From Brachymonas sp049977365 (lineage in GTDB: Bacteria; Pseudomonadota; Gammaproteobacteria; Burkholderiales; Burkholderiaceae_C): a stretch of 21,502 bases of DNA. Below are positions 8,003-14,165 of the stretch, piece by piece. The notes beneath the pieces are model-generated. The model did no database searches, had not been told where the DNA came from, and worked only from the letters and a program-made list of their open reading frames with translations. Position 1 is the stretch's first letter. The number at the start of each line of letters is the position of its first letter. The position numbers were made by a program, and so were the translations under genes. The DNA is taken from assembly GCF_049977365.1 (NCBI RefSeq), contig NZ_JBNGEN010000014.1:1-21502 (forward strand). Direction: 5' to 3'.

Positions 8003-8836
8003 TTACTGCTGCGGAGCCTGGAACCACTTGGCTGCGATCTTCTGGGCCGTGCCATCGGCTTTCATGGCATCGAGCGCGGCATCGAGCTTGGCCAGCAGGG
8101 CCTTGTCGTCCTTGCGCAGGCCCACGCCGTACTCCTCGCTGCCGAAGTTGTCGGAGAGGATGCGGTACTGCCCTGCCTTGCGGCTGGTGTAGTAGCGCCC
8201 CACCACCTCGTCCACCACCACGGCGTCGAGGCGTCCCGTCGTCAGGTCCATGAGAGCTGCCACGTTGTCGCCAAACTTCTTGATCTCCTTCATCTGCCTG
8301 GACACCGGGTCCTTGGCCACGGCCTCCACGGCGCTGCTGCCGTCCTGCACCCCCACCACCTTGCCGGCCAGATCGGCCTTGGCATGGATGGGAGAGGCTG
8401 CGGTCACCACGATGATCTGGTGGTTCTCCATGTAGGGCCTGGTAAAGGCGACGTTCTTCTTGCGCTCCTCGGTGATGGTCATGCCGTTCCAGAGGGCATC
8501 CACGCGCCGGCCATTGAGCTCGGCTTCCTTGGCGCTCCAGTCGATGGGCTTGAAGTCGGCTTCCATGCCCATGCGGCGGGCTGCCTCGCGGGCCATGTCG
8601 ATGTCATATCCGACCAGCTCCTGCTTATCGTTGCGAAAGCCCATGGGCGGAAAATTGTCATCGAGCCCGATCACGAACTTGCCCGCATGTCCGGCATCGG
8701 CTGCGCCCGCCGGAGCGGCACCCGAGGCACCGGATGCGGCAGGCGCCGCTCCCTGCTGCTTGCCACAGCCAGCCAACATGCCGGCTGCAGCCAGCAGGGA
8801 AAACGCGGAAAGGGAAGTAAAGGCGCGACGTTGCAT
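8003..8836 (-). CDS. Amino acid ABC transporter substrate-binding lipoprotein
   Basis: The 277-residue protein captures the amino acid in the periplasm for the importer at 6500-7928. Its signal peptide ends in a lipobox (MLAGC, Cys24), so it should be anchored to a membrane by lipid. After an Ala/Gly-rich linker the fold is that of solute-binding protein family 3: FVIGLDDNFPPMGFRND, LVGYDIDMAREAARRMG, DALWNGMTITEERKKNVAFTRPY and GRLDAVVVDEVVGRYY. These features specify the polar amino acid class, but the exact ligand cannot be read. The start at 8836 gives a complete signal peptide; its Shine-Dalgarno is weak (GGAA). It is the first gene of the importer operon, and its leader contains a terminator-shaped hairpin at 8860-8901. 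Confidence 0.93.
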   Translation of the reverse strand: MQRRAFTSLSAFSLLAAAGMLAGCGKQQGAAPAASGASGAAPAGAADAGHAGKFVIGLDDNFPPMGFRNDKQELVGYDIDMAREAARRMGMEADFKPIDWSAKEAELNGRRVDALWNGMTITEERKKNVAFTRPYMENHQIIVVTAASPIHAKADLAGKVVGVQDGSSAVEAVAKDPVSRQMKEIKKFGDNVAALMDLTTGRLDAVVVDEVVGRYYTSRKAGQYRILSDNFGSEEYGVGLRKDDKALLAKLDAALDAMKADGTAQKIAAKWFQAPQQ

Positions 8837-8859
8837 GCGAACGATTCCATGAATGCAGG

Positions 8860-8901
8860 AAAAAGAAAACGCCCGGCGCTCCTCCTGAGAGCAGTCCGGG
8901 C
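8860..8901 (-). terminator. Terminator-shaped hairpin in the leader of the amino acid importer operon
   Basis: On the minus strand an outer stem GCCCGG / CCGGGC with an inner GCTC / GAGC stem is followed by GTTTTCTTTTT. It ends about 24 nt before the importer start codon. It may terminate the message of the 9084-9620 gene or act as an attenuator for the importer. An overlapping inverted repeat (GGCATCC-A-GGATGCC, 8899-8913) could form the competing fold. Confidence 0.6.
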
Positions 8902-9083
8902 ATCCAGGATGCCATGCCCTGCGACCCGCAGGGAGCCGGAGACCATGCGGGATGCGGAGCGCGGTAGCGCCCTGTGCACAGCCTCGCGCAGAGGCCATGA
9001 TCCCGTCCACTTTCCCGATTATCGCGGATCGCCTTCCCTTGCTGCAGAATCATCCGCTTTGGAAAGAAGTGCCGTTCTGCAGA

Positions 9084-9620
9084 TCAGGAAGCCTTTGCCG
9101 TTCCGTCATCACTGGAATAGCTTTCCACGGCATCCTGTCCTCCATGCATCTCGATGCGCGCCTGCACCCCTTCCACATCCTCACGACTGCCGTGGTAGAC
9201 CAGCAGATACTTGTCAGCCTTGAGGGCAGTTTCGTACTTCAGGACAGAGTCCTTGGGAATGCCGATGCTCACCAGCGCAGCTCCCAGAGCCGAGAGTCCG
9301 CCCACCACAACCGCCCCTTCCAGCGCTCCCACAAGGGCCGAGATCAAAGGCCCTGCAATCACTACGGGACCGATGCCCGGAATAATGAAAAAGGCAGCTC
9401 CCACGAGCAGCCCCCACAGTCCCCCCCAGAAAGCGCCGGCCCCTCCCCAGCTCTTCACCCGGTCGCCGGTCGTGTAGTAGCCGACGACATCGTCTTCCGT
9501 GTGATAGCCCTTTCCGACAATGGAAAGGTGCTGCATATCGATGCCGTCCTGAGTCAGCTGCTTGACAGCAGCTTCAGCGGCTTCGTGCGAAGGATAAGTA
9601 GCGATGGCAATGCTGGGCAT
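9084..9620 (-). CDS. Glycine-rich membrane protein with general-stress-type N-terminal domain
   Basis: The 178-residue protein begins IAIATYPSHEAAEAAVKQLTQDGIDMQHLSIVG, an alpha/beta unit like that of YflT/GSP17M general stress proteins. Residues about 58-120 are Gly/Ala-rich and hydrophobic (WGGAGAFWGGLWGLLVGAAFFIIPGIG and following), which suggests one or two membrane segments with glycine zippers. The C-terminal part, ALKADKYLLVYHGSREDVEGVQ, looks like a second small alpha/beta piece. The start at 9620 has AGGAA 6-7 nt upstream; the longer frame to 9713 has no such site. The molecular function is unknown. It sits 126 bp after the Crp/Fnr-type regulator gene on the same strand, and control by that regulator is possible but unproven. 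Confidence 0.8.
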   Translation of the reverse strand: MPSIAIATYPSHEAAEAAVKQLTQDGIDMQHLSIVGKGYHTEDDVVGYYTTGDRVKSWGGAGAFWGGLWGLLVGAAFFIIPGIGPVVIAGPLISALVGALEGAVVVGGLSALGAALVSIGIPKDSVLKYETALKADKYLLVYHGSREDVEGVQARIEMHGGQDAVESYSSDDGTAKAS

Positions 9621-9652
9621 AGGAATTTCCTGAAATTCAGAGCACAAAATAT

Positions 9653-9677
9653 CCACAGCATTCTCCGAACGCTGTGG
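9653..9677. repeat. Inverted repeat upstream of the stress-type membrane protein gene
   Basis: CCACAGC (9653-9659) and GCTGTGG (9671-9677) form a perfect 7-bp repeat with an 11-nt spacer. On the minus strand it is followed by ATATTTTG. It may be a weak terminator for the regulator gene or a protein-binding site upstream of the ATG at 9620. Confidence 0.35.
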
Positions 9678-9746
9678 CATGACGTACACAAACCGCCTGA
9701 CGATCTGTGCCATTCCACGATATCCCAGCTCCCCACTGCCTGTCTG

Positions 9747-10586
9747 TTAGCTGGCGGACACCTGCATTTCTTCTGCATCTCCATTCTGCACACCCGCATT
9801 TGCTTGGCTGCTTGCCGATGAAGAAACTCCCGCACTCTCCTGCATATTCAGCCCCTGCAGCGCCGCCTGGTCCATCAGCACCAGATGCCGTCGGTCGATG
9901 CGGATCCAGCCCTGTTCGCGCATCTGCCTGAGCACCAGATTGGTCGTCGGGCGCGAGGCGCCAATCAGGGTCGCCAGCTCGGCCTGGGTAAAGCGCAGAC
10001 CGATGCGTACCCCTCCTTCCGGTGCCGGTTCGCCGAAGTCATGGGCCAGCCGCAGCAGGCACTGCGCCAGCCGCGCCGGGACATCACGGAACACCAGATC
10101 GCGGGCGCGCGACTCGATGCGCAAGAGCCGCCCCGACACCTGACGCGTCACCGTCAGCGCAAAGTCCGGTGCCTCCCGCATGAGCGCCAGAAACACCTCC
10201 CGTGCAAACCGCAGCACCACGCCTGCATCGAGGGCGGTGGCATAGTGCTCGCGACGCGCCCCCTGCAGAATGGCCAGCTCCCCGAAGATCTCTCCAGGAG
10301 CAACGACCTCCAGCGTGAACTCCTCCCCCTGCTCGGAGAGGCTGTAGATGCGGCTGTGCCCTTCTTCCTGCAGATAGACCCATTCGGGATTCTGGGCGGG
10401 CACAAAGATCCGTTCTCCCGGCAGATAGTGCGCCACGCGCGCCTTGTCGCGCAGATGGCTGTAGAACGCAGCCGGCAGGTGGTGCACCCAGTCTACCGAA
10501 CGAAGATACCAGTGGCCCATCATGTCAATGAATTCCTCACGTTCTGCCACCCAGGGTGGCCCCTCGGCGATGATGGGGAACTCCAT
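9747..10586 (-). CDS. Crp/Fnr family transcriptional regulator
   Basis: With the ATG at 10586 the protein has 279 residues. Residues about 45-140 are a cyclic-nucleotide-binding-type beta-roll (YLPGERIFVPAQ, PGEIFGELAIL). The end of the roll reads REHYATALD where cAMP-binding proteins have an Arg-Ser/Thr pair, so cAMP binding is doubtful. Only one cysteine is present (Cys176), so an FNR iron-sulfur cluster is excluded. Residues 199-229 form the winged helix-turn-helix (FTQAELATLIGASRPTTNLVLRQM read in two parts). The tail after 250 is Ser/Ala-rich and low in complexity. The start is uncertain: the ATG at 10523 has GAGGAA 9 nt before it and would give 258 residues, and a GTG at 10622 is also open. 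The effector is unknown. It is followed by the stress-type gene on the same strand. Confidence 0.9.
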   Translation of the reverse strand: MEFPIIAEGPPWVAEREEFIDMMGHWYLRSVDWVHHLPAAFYSHLRDKARVAHYLPGERIFVPAQNPEWVYLQEEGHSRIYSLSEQGEEFTLEVVAPGEIFGELAILQGARREHYATALDAGVVLRFAREVFLALMREAPDFALTVTRQVSGRLLRIESRARDLVFRDVPARLAQCLLRLAHDFGEPAPEGGVRIGLRFTQAELATLIGASRPTTNLVLRQMREQGWIRIDRRHLVLMDQAALQGLNMQESAGVSSSASSQANAGVQNGDAEEMQVSAS

Positions 10587-10641
10587 TCGGCCACTGCACT
10601 CCAGCCCTGTCCCCATCACCACATTTCATAATGCGGCACAT

Positions 10642-10650
10642 TGTGACACA
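10642..10650. promoter_or_regulatory. Candidate Crp/Fnr-type operator upstream of the regulator gene
   Basis: TGTGACACA is a perfect palindrome around a central A, built from the TGTGA-like half-sites that Crp/Fnr proteins often bind. It lies 56 bp upstream of the chosen regulator start and could serve autoregulation. The spacing is shorter than the classical TGTGA-N6-TCACA site. Confidence 0.25.
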
Positions 10651-10675
10651 TTCGGGCATTCCACGCTTCCGGTCT

Positions 10676-10699
10676 CATGCACCTCGATCACGGTGCATG
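10676..10699. repeat. Inverted repeat between the regulator and the arsenic operon
   Basis: CATGCACC (10676-10683) and GGTGCATG (10692-10699) pair perfectly around 8 nt. It lies downstream of the last gene of the arsenic operon and upstream of the regulator gene, both on the minus strand. There is no T run on either side, so it is either a non-canonical transcript end or an operator. Confidence 0.4.
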
Positions 10700-10763
10700 G
10701 AGCGAGATGCATGGGGCCCGCAAGGATGATAGGAAGGCAGGCGCCTTCTGTACCCGGCGGGAT

Positions 10764-10994
10764 TCAGAACCAGCCCAGCACCTTGTCCCGGCTGGGCACC
10801 CCGCCCGCATGCACCACCTTGCCATCGATCACCACCCCAGGGGTCGACATGATGCCGTAGCTCATGATGGAGGGCATGTCCTCCACCTTCTCGAGCGTGA
10901 TCTCGGCTCCGCGCTCCTTGGCCACAGCCTCGATCAGCGCCACCGTATTGCGGCAGTTGGCACAGCCCGTTCCCAACACTTTCACGTCTTTCAT
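10764..10994 (-). CDS. Thioredoxin-like redox-active CxxC peptide
   Basis: The 76-residue protein is a minimal thioredoxin fold: a first strand (DVKVLGTG), a CANC redox motif (Cys11, Cys14), a helix, and a STPGVVIDGKVV segment whose proline (Pro52) is in the position of the cis-proline of thioredoxins. This matches the small 'redox-active disulfide protein 2' type, often found beside DUF318 permeases. The start at 10994 has a strong GGAGGA 6-7 nt upstream. It follows the permease gene by 17 nt and ends the arsenic operon. It may supply reducing power to arsenate reductase or bind thiol-reactive arsenic species for the permease; both are inference from position. Confidence 0.88.
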   Translation of the reverse strand: MKDVKVLGTGCANCRNTVALIEAVAKERGAEITLEKVEDMPSIMSYGIMSTPGVVIDGKVVHAGGVPSRDKVLGWF

Positions 10995-11011
10995 GATGAT
11001 TCCTCCATCGT

Positions 11012-12058
11012 TCACAGTACCAGGTTGAACACGTAGCCCACAAGCAGAATGCCCAGGGCCACCACTCCCGCAAAGGTCGCGATCAGCCGGGGCTTGAGCG
11101 CCTTGCGCAGAATGATCATTTCAGGGGCAGACAGCGCAATCACGCTCATCATGAACGCCAGCACCGTCCCCACGGCCGCCCCCTTGCCGATCAATGCCTC
11201 GACGATCGGAATGATGCCCGCGGCATTGGTGTACATGGGCACGCCCAGCAGCACGGCTGCCGGCACCGCCCACCACACATCGCGCCCCATGAACGAGGCC
11301 ATGAAGTCCTGCGGCACATAGCCGTGGATGCCCGCCCCCAGCGCGATGCCGGCCAGGATGTAGGGCCAGACCTTGCCCACGATCGAGTGCACATGTTCGC
11401 GCCCTGCCTCGAACCGGCTCACCCAGTCGGGCCGCTCGCCGACATACATGGCATGCTGCCCCTGCTGCATCTCGCGCACCCAGTCCTCCAGGAAGCGCTC
11501 CATGTGCAGTCTCCCGATCACCAGCCCCGACACGATCGCGACCGCCAGGCCCAGCCCCAGATACAGGGCAGCCACCTTCCAGCCGAACATGCCGAACAGC
11601 AGCGCCAGCGCCACCTCGTTGACCATGGGCGCAGAAATCAGAAAAGAGAAGGTCACCCCGAGCGGCACCCCGGCCGACAGAAAACCGATGAACAGCGGCA
11701 CCGCCGAGCACGAGCAGAACGGCGTGACGATGCCCAGCGTCGCCGCCAGCACGTTGCCCACTCCCAGCCGCCGCCCCGCCAGCAGCGCACGCGTGCGCTC
11801 GGGTGCGAAGAAGGTCTGCACCACACCCATGACGAACACAATGCCGATCAACAGGAGCAGCACCTTGGGTGCGTCATAGAAGAAGAAGTGCAGCGCCTCG
11901 CCCAGCCGCGTCTGCCGGGTCATTCCCAGAAGGGCGAGCACCGCATTGGCCAGTGCATCGAGCTGGCTGTAGAGCACCCCCCACGCCACAGCCGCCACGC
12001 CCAGCATCACGATCCAGCGAATCAGGGGCGAACCCCACGCCATCTTCTGCGCATGCAT
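11012..12058 (-). CDS. DUF318/ArsP-type permease
   Basis: The 348-residue inner-membrane protein has about eight hydrophobic segments in two halves joined by a polar loop near residues 185-215 (RLHMERFLEDWVREMQQGQ). The family hallmark TPFCSCSAVPLFIGF is at 112-126 with Cys115 and Cys117, and the second half has GVPMYTNAAGIIPIVEALI. ArsP members of this family export trivalent organoarsenicals such as methylarsenite and aromatic arsenicals. Other members have unknown substrates, so the organoarsenical role here rests on the operon. The start at 12058 has AAGGAG 6 nt before it. It lies 16 nt after acr3 and 17 nt before the CxxC peptide gene. Confidence 0.88.
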   Translation of the reverse strand: MHAQKMAWGSPLIRWIVMLGVAAVAWGVLYSQLDALANAVLALLGMTRQTRLGEALHFFFYDAPKVLLLLIGIVFVMGVVQTFFAPERTRALLAGRRLGVGNVLAATLGIVTPFCSCSAVPLFIGFLSAGVPLGVTFSFLISAPMVNEVALALLFGMFGWKVAALYLGLGLAVAIVSGLVIGRLHMERFLEDWVREMQQGQHAMYVGERPDWVSRFEAGREHVHSIVGKVWPYILAGIALGAGIHGYVPQDFMASFMGRDVWWAVPAAVLLGVPMYTNAAGIIPIVEALIGKGAAVGTVLAFMMSVIALSAPEMIILRKALKPRLIATFAGVVALGILLVGYVFNLVL

Positions 12059-12074
12059 GTCCTTCTCCTTCCCT

Positions 12075-13163
12075 TCAATGCGATCCCTGCCTCAGGCCCC
12101 GCTCATACCAGCCGCGCGAACCATTGACCACCTGCACCACCAGCAGCATCACCGGCACCTCGATGAGCACCCCCACCACCGTGGCCAGTGCCGCACCAGA
12201 CTCGAAACCGAACAGGCTGATGGCTGCCGCCACGGCCAGCTCGAAGAAATTGGACGCACCGATCAGGGCGGATGGGCAGGCCACCGCATGCGCCTCTCCC
12301 ACCGCCCGGTTCAGCCCATATGCCAGCGCGGCATTGAACAGCACCTGCAGCAGAATGGGCACGGCCAGCAGTGCAATCACCAGCGGCTGGCGCACGATCG
12401 CATCCCCCTGGAAGGCAAACAGCAGCACCAGCGTGAGCAGCAGTGCCGCCATGGACCATGGCCCCATGCGCGCCATGGCCGCCTCCAGCGCCCCCTGCCC
12501 GCGCTGCAGCAGCTGCCGGCGCCAGAGCTGGGCCACGATCACCGGCAGCACGATGTACAGCAGCACCGACACCATCAGCGTATCCCACGGCACCGTGATC
12601 GAGGCCATGCCCAGCAGCAGGGCCACCAGGGGCGCAAAGGCAAACACCATCACCGAATCGTTCAGCGCCACCTGCGAGAGCGTGAACAGCGGATCCCCTC
12701 CGGAGAGCCGGCTCCACACGAACACCATGGCCGTGCAGGGCGCCGCCGCCAGCAGGATGAGTCCCGCCACATAGCTGTCGATCTGCCCTGCCGGAAGCCA
12801 CTGCGCAAACAGATGCCGCACGAACAGCCAGGCCAGCAGCGCCATCGAGAACGGCTTGACCAGCCAGTTCACGAACAGCGTCACCCCGATGCCACGCACA
12901 TGCTGCCGCACCTCGCCCAGGGCCCCGAAATCCACCTTGACCAGCATCGGAATGATCATCACCCAGATCAGCACCCCCACCGGCAGATTGACCCGTGCCA
13001 CCTCCATGCGGCCAATGGCCCGAAACACCCCCGGCGCCATCTGCCCGCAGGCAATCCCGACCCCGATGCACAGCACCACCCACACGCTCAGATAGCGCTC
13101 GAACACCCCCATGGGCGCCCGCTGCCCCTGGGGCTGCTCCGTTTCACGACATCCTGCGGACAT
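12075..13163 (-). CDS. acr3: Acr3-type arsenite efflux transporter
   Basis: The 362-residue inner-membrane protein has ten hydrophobic segments, the usual number for Acr3. Hallmarks include NLPVGVLIWVMIIPMLVKVDF, VNWLVKPFSMALLAW, the conserved cysteine of segment four in AAAPCTAMVFVWSRL (Cys143), needed for arsenite transport in studied homologues, and GASNFFELAVAAAI with its conserved glutamate. It extrudes arsenite, possibly also antimonite, using the proton gradient. The ATG at 13163 has AGGGGAAG about 6 nt upstream and begins 2 nt after the arsC stop codon, so the two are probably translated in series. The N-terminal 20 residues are polar and variable, as is common. It forms the efflux step for the arsenite made by ArsC. 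Confidence 0.96.
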   Translation of the reverse strand: MSAGCRETEQPQGQRAPMGVFERYLSVWVVLCIGVGIACGQMAPGVFRAIGRMEVARVNLPVGVLIWVMIIPMLVKVDFGALGEVRQHVRGIGVTLFVNWLVKPFSMALLAWLFVRHLFAQWLPAGQIDSYVAGLILLAAAPCTAMVFVWSRLSGGDPLFTLSQVALNDSVMVFAFAPLVALLLGMASITVPWDTLMVSVLLYIVLPVIVAQLWRRQLLQRGQGALEAAMARMGPWSMAALLLTLVLLFAFQGDAIVRQPLVIALLAVPILLQVLFNAALAYGLNRAVGEAHAVACPSALIGASNFFELAVAAAISLFGFESGAALATVVGVLIEVPVMLLVVQVVNGSRGWYERGLRQGSH

Positions 13164-13165
13164 GG

Positions 13166-13606
13166 TCACTTCCCCTGTACCGGTGCATCGAGCGCCACGC
13201 CCAGGGCCTGAGCCACCTCAGGCACCAGCCGGGCACGAATCTCGTCGCGCACCGCCACGAACGAGGCGAGCGGCTCCCCATGGGGATCATGAAACCCCAC
13301 GTGCAGATGCCGTGCCCCCGGGAAAACCGGGCACGCCTCGCGCGCATGGTCACAGACCGTCACCACCAGATCGAACACCTCCCCGCCCATGCTCTCCACA
13401 TCCTTGGGATGCAGCCCCTCGACAGGCAATCCGGCCAGCCGCAGGGCTTCCAGTGCCCCAGCCGCCACGCCCGGCTGGGGACGGGTTCCGGCCGACACGG
13501 CCCGCACCCGTCCCGCCAGATCGGCATTCAACAGCACCTCGGCCATCTGGGACCGACATGAATTGCCCGTGCACAGCACAAGCACACGCTTTTCGTTCTG
13601 GTTCAT
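13166..13606 (-). CDS. arsC: Arsenate reductase, thioredoxin-coupled (low-molecular-weight phosphatase fold)
   Basis: The 146-residue cytoplasmic enzyme reduces arsenate to arsenite. The phosphatase P-loop LCTGNSCRSQMAE gives the CX5R motif with Cys12 as nucleophile and Arg18. A second pair, Cys85 and Cys92 in VCDHAREACPVFPG, supplies the resolving cysteines of the thioredoxin-linked class (equivalent to Cys10, Cys82 and Cys89 of the Staphylococcus enzyme). The aspartate in FHDP near 107 is the general acid of the family. The ATG at 13606 overlaps the arsR stop codon (ATGA), indicating translational coupling; the longer in-frame extension lies inside arsR and is rejected. Its redox partner could be cellular thioredoxin or the CxxC peptide at the end of the operon. 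Confidence 0.95.
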   Translation of the reverse strand: MNQNEKRVLVLCTGNSCRSQMAEVLLNADLAGRVRAVSAGTRPQPGVAAGALEALRLAGLPVEGLHPKDVESMGGEVFDLVVTVCDHAREACPVFPGARHLHVGFHDPHGEPLASFVAVRDEIRARLVPEVAQALGVALDAPVQGK

Positions 13607-13989
13607 GAGAGGTTCTCTTCCTTTTTTCCGAGTTGGGCCCGCCGCTTGTCCATCGTGCTGCAGCACGCCGTCAGCGGCAGGCACACCGTCGCCGGAGGCG
13701 TGGCCATGCCAGCACAGCAGTCCTGGGTCAGGAAGGCAATGAGTGCATCCATGCGGGGATAGTTCGCCGAATAGCGAATGAACCGACCCTCGCGCACCCC
13801 CTCGATCAGCCCTGCCCGGCTGAGCTGCGAGAGGTGAAACGACAGCGTGGCCGGCGCCATGCCCAGCCGCTCGCCCACCCCACTCGCATGCAGCCCTGCA
13901 GGCCCCGCTTCTACCAACAGACGAAAAATGGCCAGCCGGGATTCATGCCCCAGCGCAGCCAGCAATGCAGCAGCTTCAAACAATTCCAT
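13603..13989 (-). CDS. arsR: ArsR/SmtB family arsenic-responsive repressor
   Basis: The 128-residue winged-helix repressor heads the arsenic operon. The DNA-binding core is LAALGHESRLAIFRLLV, then GVGERLGMAPATLSFHLSQL (recognition helix about 46-58) and the wing EGRFIRYSANY. It lacks the CxCxxC site of the Escherichia coli type in the DNA-binding helix. Its cysteines lie in the C-terminal part: Cys91-Cys92, Cys103 and Cys109-Cys110. A Cys-Cys pair plus a nearby third cysteine recalls the Acidithiobacillus ferrooxidans ArsR site (Cys95, Cys96, Cys102), so arsenite probably binds there and releases the operator. The start at 13989 has no Shine-Dalgarno, and an operator-like repeat begins 3 nt upstream. 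The stop overlaps arsC. Confidence 0.93.
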   Translation of the reverse strand: MELFEAAALLAALGHESRLAIFRLLVEAGPAGLHASGVGERLGMAPATLSFHLSQLSRAGLIEGVREGRFIRYSANYPRMDALIAFLTQDCCAGMATPPATVCLPLTACCSTMDKRRAQLGKKEENLS

Positions 13990-13991
13990 AT

Positions 13992-14007
13992 TTCGATGAT
14001 AGTCGAA
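13992..14007 (-). promoter_or_regulatory. Candidate ArsR operator overlapping the ars promoter
   Basis: TTCGA (13992-13996) and TCGAA (14003-14007) form an inverted repeat with a 6-nt spacer, with partial symmetry beyond. The spacer region on the minus strand reads TATCAT (14001-13996), one mismatch from a -10 box and only 6 nt before the arsR ATG. A bound repressor would cover the promoter, as ArsR proteins do. No good -35 is visible. Confidence 0.55.
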
Positions 14008-14165
14008 TAATCATGCGAAAACCAGCCCTTGCTGCCACGGATACCCCCTTCCCGCAGCCCAGCTTCTTTCCCTCTGCCGCTGCACATACCTTGTGCGTAC
14101 AATGCCTCTCACCATTGATCTTTTGGACCTCATGGTCTGCCATTTTCCTTGCGACATTCCGTGCC

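Noticed and set aside
7080..8192. 370-residue open frame on the plus strand
   Set aside because: It is antisense to the ABC transporter genes, has Gln/His/Arg-rich low-complexity sequence and no start signal.
9042..9082. CTGCAGAA / TTCTGCAG inverted repeat after the stress-type gene
   Set aside because: The 8-bp arms are 25 nt apart and no T run follows on the minus strand, so a terminator call is not supported.
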